Shown here piece by piece: positions 62,198 through 64,000 of a DNA stretch of 64,000 bases (position 1 is the first letter of the stretch; every line of letters begins with the position of its first letter). The translations under genes were made by a program, and so were the position numbers. A model generated the notes under the pieces. That model was not told where the DNA came from, ran no database searches, and worked only from the letters and a program-made list of their open reading frames with translations. Origin of the DNA: Phytoactinopolyspora halophila (GTDB taxonomy: Bacteria > Actinomycetota > Actinomycetes > Jiangellales > Jiangellaceae); contig NZ_QMIG01000015.1 in NCBI RefSeq assembly GCF_003287285.1, forward strand, positions 1 through 64,000. The letters run 5' to 3'.

Positions 62198-64000
62198 GTG
62201 AGGTTCGGTGTTCTCGGGACGCTGGAGGTGCACACCGACCGTGGAGAACCGGTCCGGGTGCCCGAGCTCAAGGTCCGTGTCCTGCTCGCCGACCTGCTCG
62301 CACACAGGGGCACGGTGGTCTCCGCCGACCGCTTGATCGAGGATCTGTGGGACGCTCAGCTGCCGGCCAACCCCCGCACGGCCCTGCAGGCACGCGTGTC
62401 GCAGCTTCGTCGGGCTCTTGACGACGCCGAACCGGGCGCTCGTGAATTGGTTGTCTCAGAGGGGCCGGGTTACGCCCTTCGCGTCCGGGATGACGCAGTG
62501 GACGCTGACCGGGTCGCCGAGTTGCTACAACGGGCGCGCGACACCGACGATCCACGACAGCGCGCCGCGCTGCTCGACGACGCATTGGCCCTGTGGCGAG
62601 GTCCGGTGTTTGCCGATACGGCTGACGCGCCGTTCGCGCGCGCCGCCGTCGCCCGGCTCGACGAGCTGTGGCTGACCATTCATGAGGAGCGCGCCGAAGC
62701 GCATCTTGCGGCGGGGTCTCCAGCGGAGCTGACCGGACAGCTCGCCGCGTTGGTCGCCGAGCATCCGCTGCGTGAGCGGCTGCGAGCAGCGCTGATGCGC
62801 GCGCTCTACCAGGCCGGCCAGCCCAACAAGGCACTGGAGACATACCGGGACATCGACACCCGGTTGCGCGACGAGCTCGGGACCGAACCCGGTCCCGAGC
62901 TCGTCGCCGTGCACCACGCCGTGCTCACTCACGACCCGCAGCTGCGCCCGGCGCACCCGTCCAGCAGCGACGAGCACCTGGCGCTGCCAGCAACCTTGAC
63001 TCCACTGGTTGGCCGAGACAACGACCTCGCGCGAGTGCAACGGGCGCTCGACGGGCGGCGCCTGGTGACCCTCGTCGGTCCGGGCGGGGTCGGCAAGACC
63101 CGGCTGGCGCTGGCCGTCGCTCACCAGGTGGCCGATCAGTCTGCTGACGGTGTCCGGCTGGTCGAGCTGGACCAGGTGCCCACTGGAGCTGGCGAGGCTG
63201 ATGTGGCGGGCGCGATCTCTGCAGCCTGCGGGGTGCGCTCAAGCGCGACGTCCCGCGTGCGCGACCCGGAGGCTTGGGCGGACCCCGTCAGCCAACTGAT
63301 CAATGCTCTGCGCGGGCAGGACATGCTGCTGGTGCTGGACAACGTCGAGCACCTGGTGGACGCCGTTGCCGCTATGGTGAGCCGGCTGCTCTCCGCCGCG
63401 CCAGGGCTCCGGGTGCTCACTACCAGCCGGGAGCCGATCACGCTGCCGGCCGAGACGGTACTTCCGGTCGATCCGCTGGACGTCGACGGTTCCGACGGCA
63501 CCGACTCCGCCGCCGCCGTGGAGCTATTCACTGCCCGCGCCCGCACAGCCGACCCCGACGCCGAGCTCGACCCGGCGACCGTGCGCAGGTTGTGCCATCG
63601 CCTCGACGGTATTCCACTCGCGCTCGAGCTGGCTGCCGCGCGGGTCCGCGCGCTTGGGGTAGCAGGCCTGGTCGAACGCCTCGACGACCGGTTCGCGCTC
63701 TTGAGCCGGGGTGGTCGTGACTGGGGCCCGCAACGGCAACGGACGCTTCGGGCGACACTGGACTGGAGCTGGGAACTCCTCGACGATGCTGAGCGAGCGG
63801 TGCTACGTCGACTGGCCCCGTGCATCGGAGGGTGCACCCTGGAGGCCGCCGAGGATCTGGCCACCGGGTCAGACGTTGCCCCCGACGAGGTCGCTGATCT
63901 GGTCGCACGACTGGTGGACCGCTCCTGGCTGGTCTCGTCCGGTCAAGGCCAACCGCGACGCTTCCGGATGCTCGAATCGATCGCAGCCTACGCTGCCGAG
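62198..64000 (+). CDS. AfsR/BTAD-type regulator with NB-ARC domain (partial, runs off the window)
   Basis: From GTG 62198 the frame is open for 601 codons to the window end. It has an OmpR-type winged helix (RFGVLGTLEVHTDRGEPVRV, LARVSQLRRAL-type wing), a BTAD domain (about 95-245) and an NTPase domain with P-loop GPGGVGKTRLA near residue 293, MLLVLDNVEHL as Walker B, LTTSREP and IPLALELAAARVRAL. TPR repeats probably follow outside. Such proteins regulate secondary metabolism or the divergent gene. Confidence 0.93.
   Translation, partial: MRFGVLGTLEVHTDRGEPVRVPELKVRVLLADLLAHRGTVVSADRLIEDLWDAQLPANPRTALQARVSQLRRALDDAEPGARELVVSEGPGYALRVRDDAVDADRVAELLQRARDTDDPRQRAALLDDALALWRGPVFADTADAPFARAAVARLDELWLTIHEERAEAHLAAGSPAELTGQLAALVAEHPLRERLRAALMRALYQAGQPNKALETYRDIDTRLRDELGTEPGPELVAVHHAVLTHDPQLRPAHPSSSDEHLALPATLTPLVGRDNDLARVQRALDGRRLVTLVGPGGVGKTRLALAVAHQVADQSADGVRLVELDQVPTGAGEADVAGAISAACGVRSSATSRVRDPEAWADPVSQLINALRGQDMLLVLDNVEHLVDAVAAMVSRLLSAAPGLRVLTTSREPITLPAETVLPVDPLDVDGSDGTDSAAAVELFTARARTADPDAELDPATVRRLCHRLDGIPLALELAAARVRALGVAGLVERLDDRFALLSRGGRDWGPQRQRTLRATLDWSWELLDDAERAVLRRLAPCIGGCTLEAAEDLATGSDVAPDEVADLVARLVDRSWLVSSGQGQPRRFRMLESIAAYAAE

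Noticed and set aside
1-64000. Biosynthetic gene cluster centred on the acyltransferase
   Set aside because: No ketosynthase, acyl carrier protein, NRPS or tailoring set is present around 1-3.2 kb or elsewhere in the window.

Overview
The window is high-GC DNA with tightly packed genes, many ATGA or GTGA overlaps and GTG starts. It carries gene families typical of filamentous actinomycetes: a WhiJ-like XRE/DUF5753 regulator with a DUF397 partner, a PF04672-type methyltransferase, SigE-family sigma factor, BTAD/AfsR-type regulator, DUF1707 and CGNR proteins. A soil or plant-associated actinomycete fits best (Jiangellales-like is only a guess). It reads as chromosomal accessory DNA: regulators, transporters and many gene remnants, with no rRNA, intact tRNA, phage block or CRISPR array.

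Layout. 0-3.2 kb: AraC regulator divergent from a stand-alone acyltransferase plus alpha/beta hydrolase. 3.3-8.0 kb: L-rhamnose-type ABC importer. 8.2-10.3 kb: dehydrogenase, RidA and CGNR regulator. 10.5-14.7 kb: SGNH hydrolase, VOC/PadR pair, methyltransferase, second PadR with a DUF1707 partner. 15-19 kb: VapBC-like pair, broken gene, PF04672 methyltransferase, XRE/DUF5753, DUF397 fusion. 19.3-21.4 kb: membrane protein and TetR/DUF998 divergent pair. 21.7-25.5 kb: IclR plus a complete TRAP transporter. 25.7-30.2 kb: secreted S33 peptidase and a two-component system with a DUF4097 protein. 30.3-33.2 kb: lower-GC AAA/DUF4143 ATPase, Gfo/Idh/MocA oxidoreductase, small unknown. 33.4-37.6 kb: MarR control region, then a dense patch of damaged genes. 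37.8-44.1 kb: SigE-type sigma factor and partner, lipoprotein, and an adaptor/ATPase/FtsX-type export operon. 44.2-47.9 kb: broken reductase, GNAT, ArsR/VOC pair, YtrB-like ABC operon, orphan antitoxin. 48.1-57.6 kb: exported GH3 glycosidase, LacI regulator, ABC sugar importer, GH78 alpha-L-rhamnosidase, binding protein. 57.7-64 kb: small LuxR protein, decayed antitoxin/PIN pair, VOC, tRNA-Glu 3' remnant, Fic protein, MFS remnant, FMN reductase and the start of an AfsR-like regulator.

How it works together. The clearest story is plant rhamnoside use. An identical 15-base LacI-type operator lies in front of the rhamnose importer (about 8.04 kb) and in front of the importer/rhamnosidase operon (51.69 kb), the second directly after a lacI-type gene. 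The GH78 enzyme has no signal peptide while the GH3 enzyme does, so rhamnosides are probably imported and cut inside, with free rhamnose taken up by the separate importer.

The other theme is decay and mobility. About ten genes carry frameshifts, internal deletions or an in-frame stop; there are four toxin-antitoxin-like loci, a tRNA-Glu 3' fragment that looks like an integration scar, and a 70-base hairpin repeat present twice.
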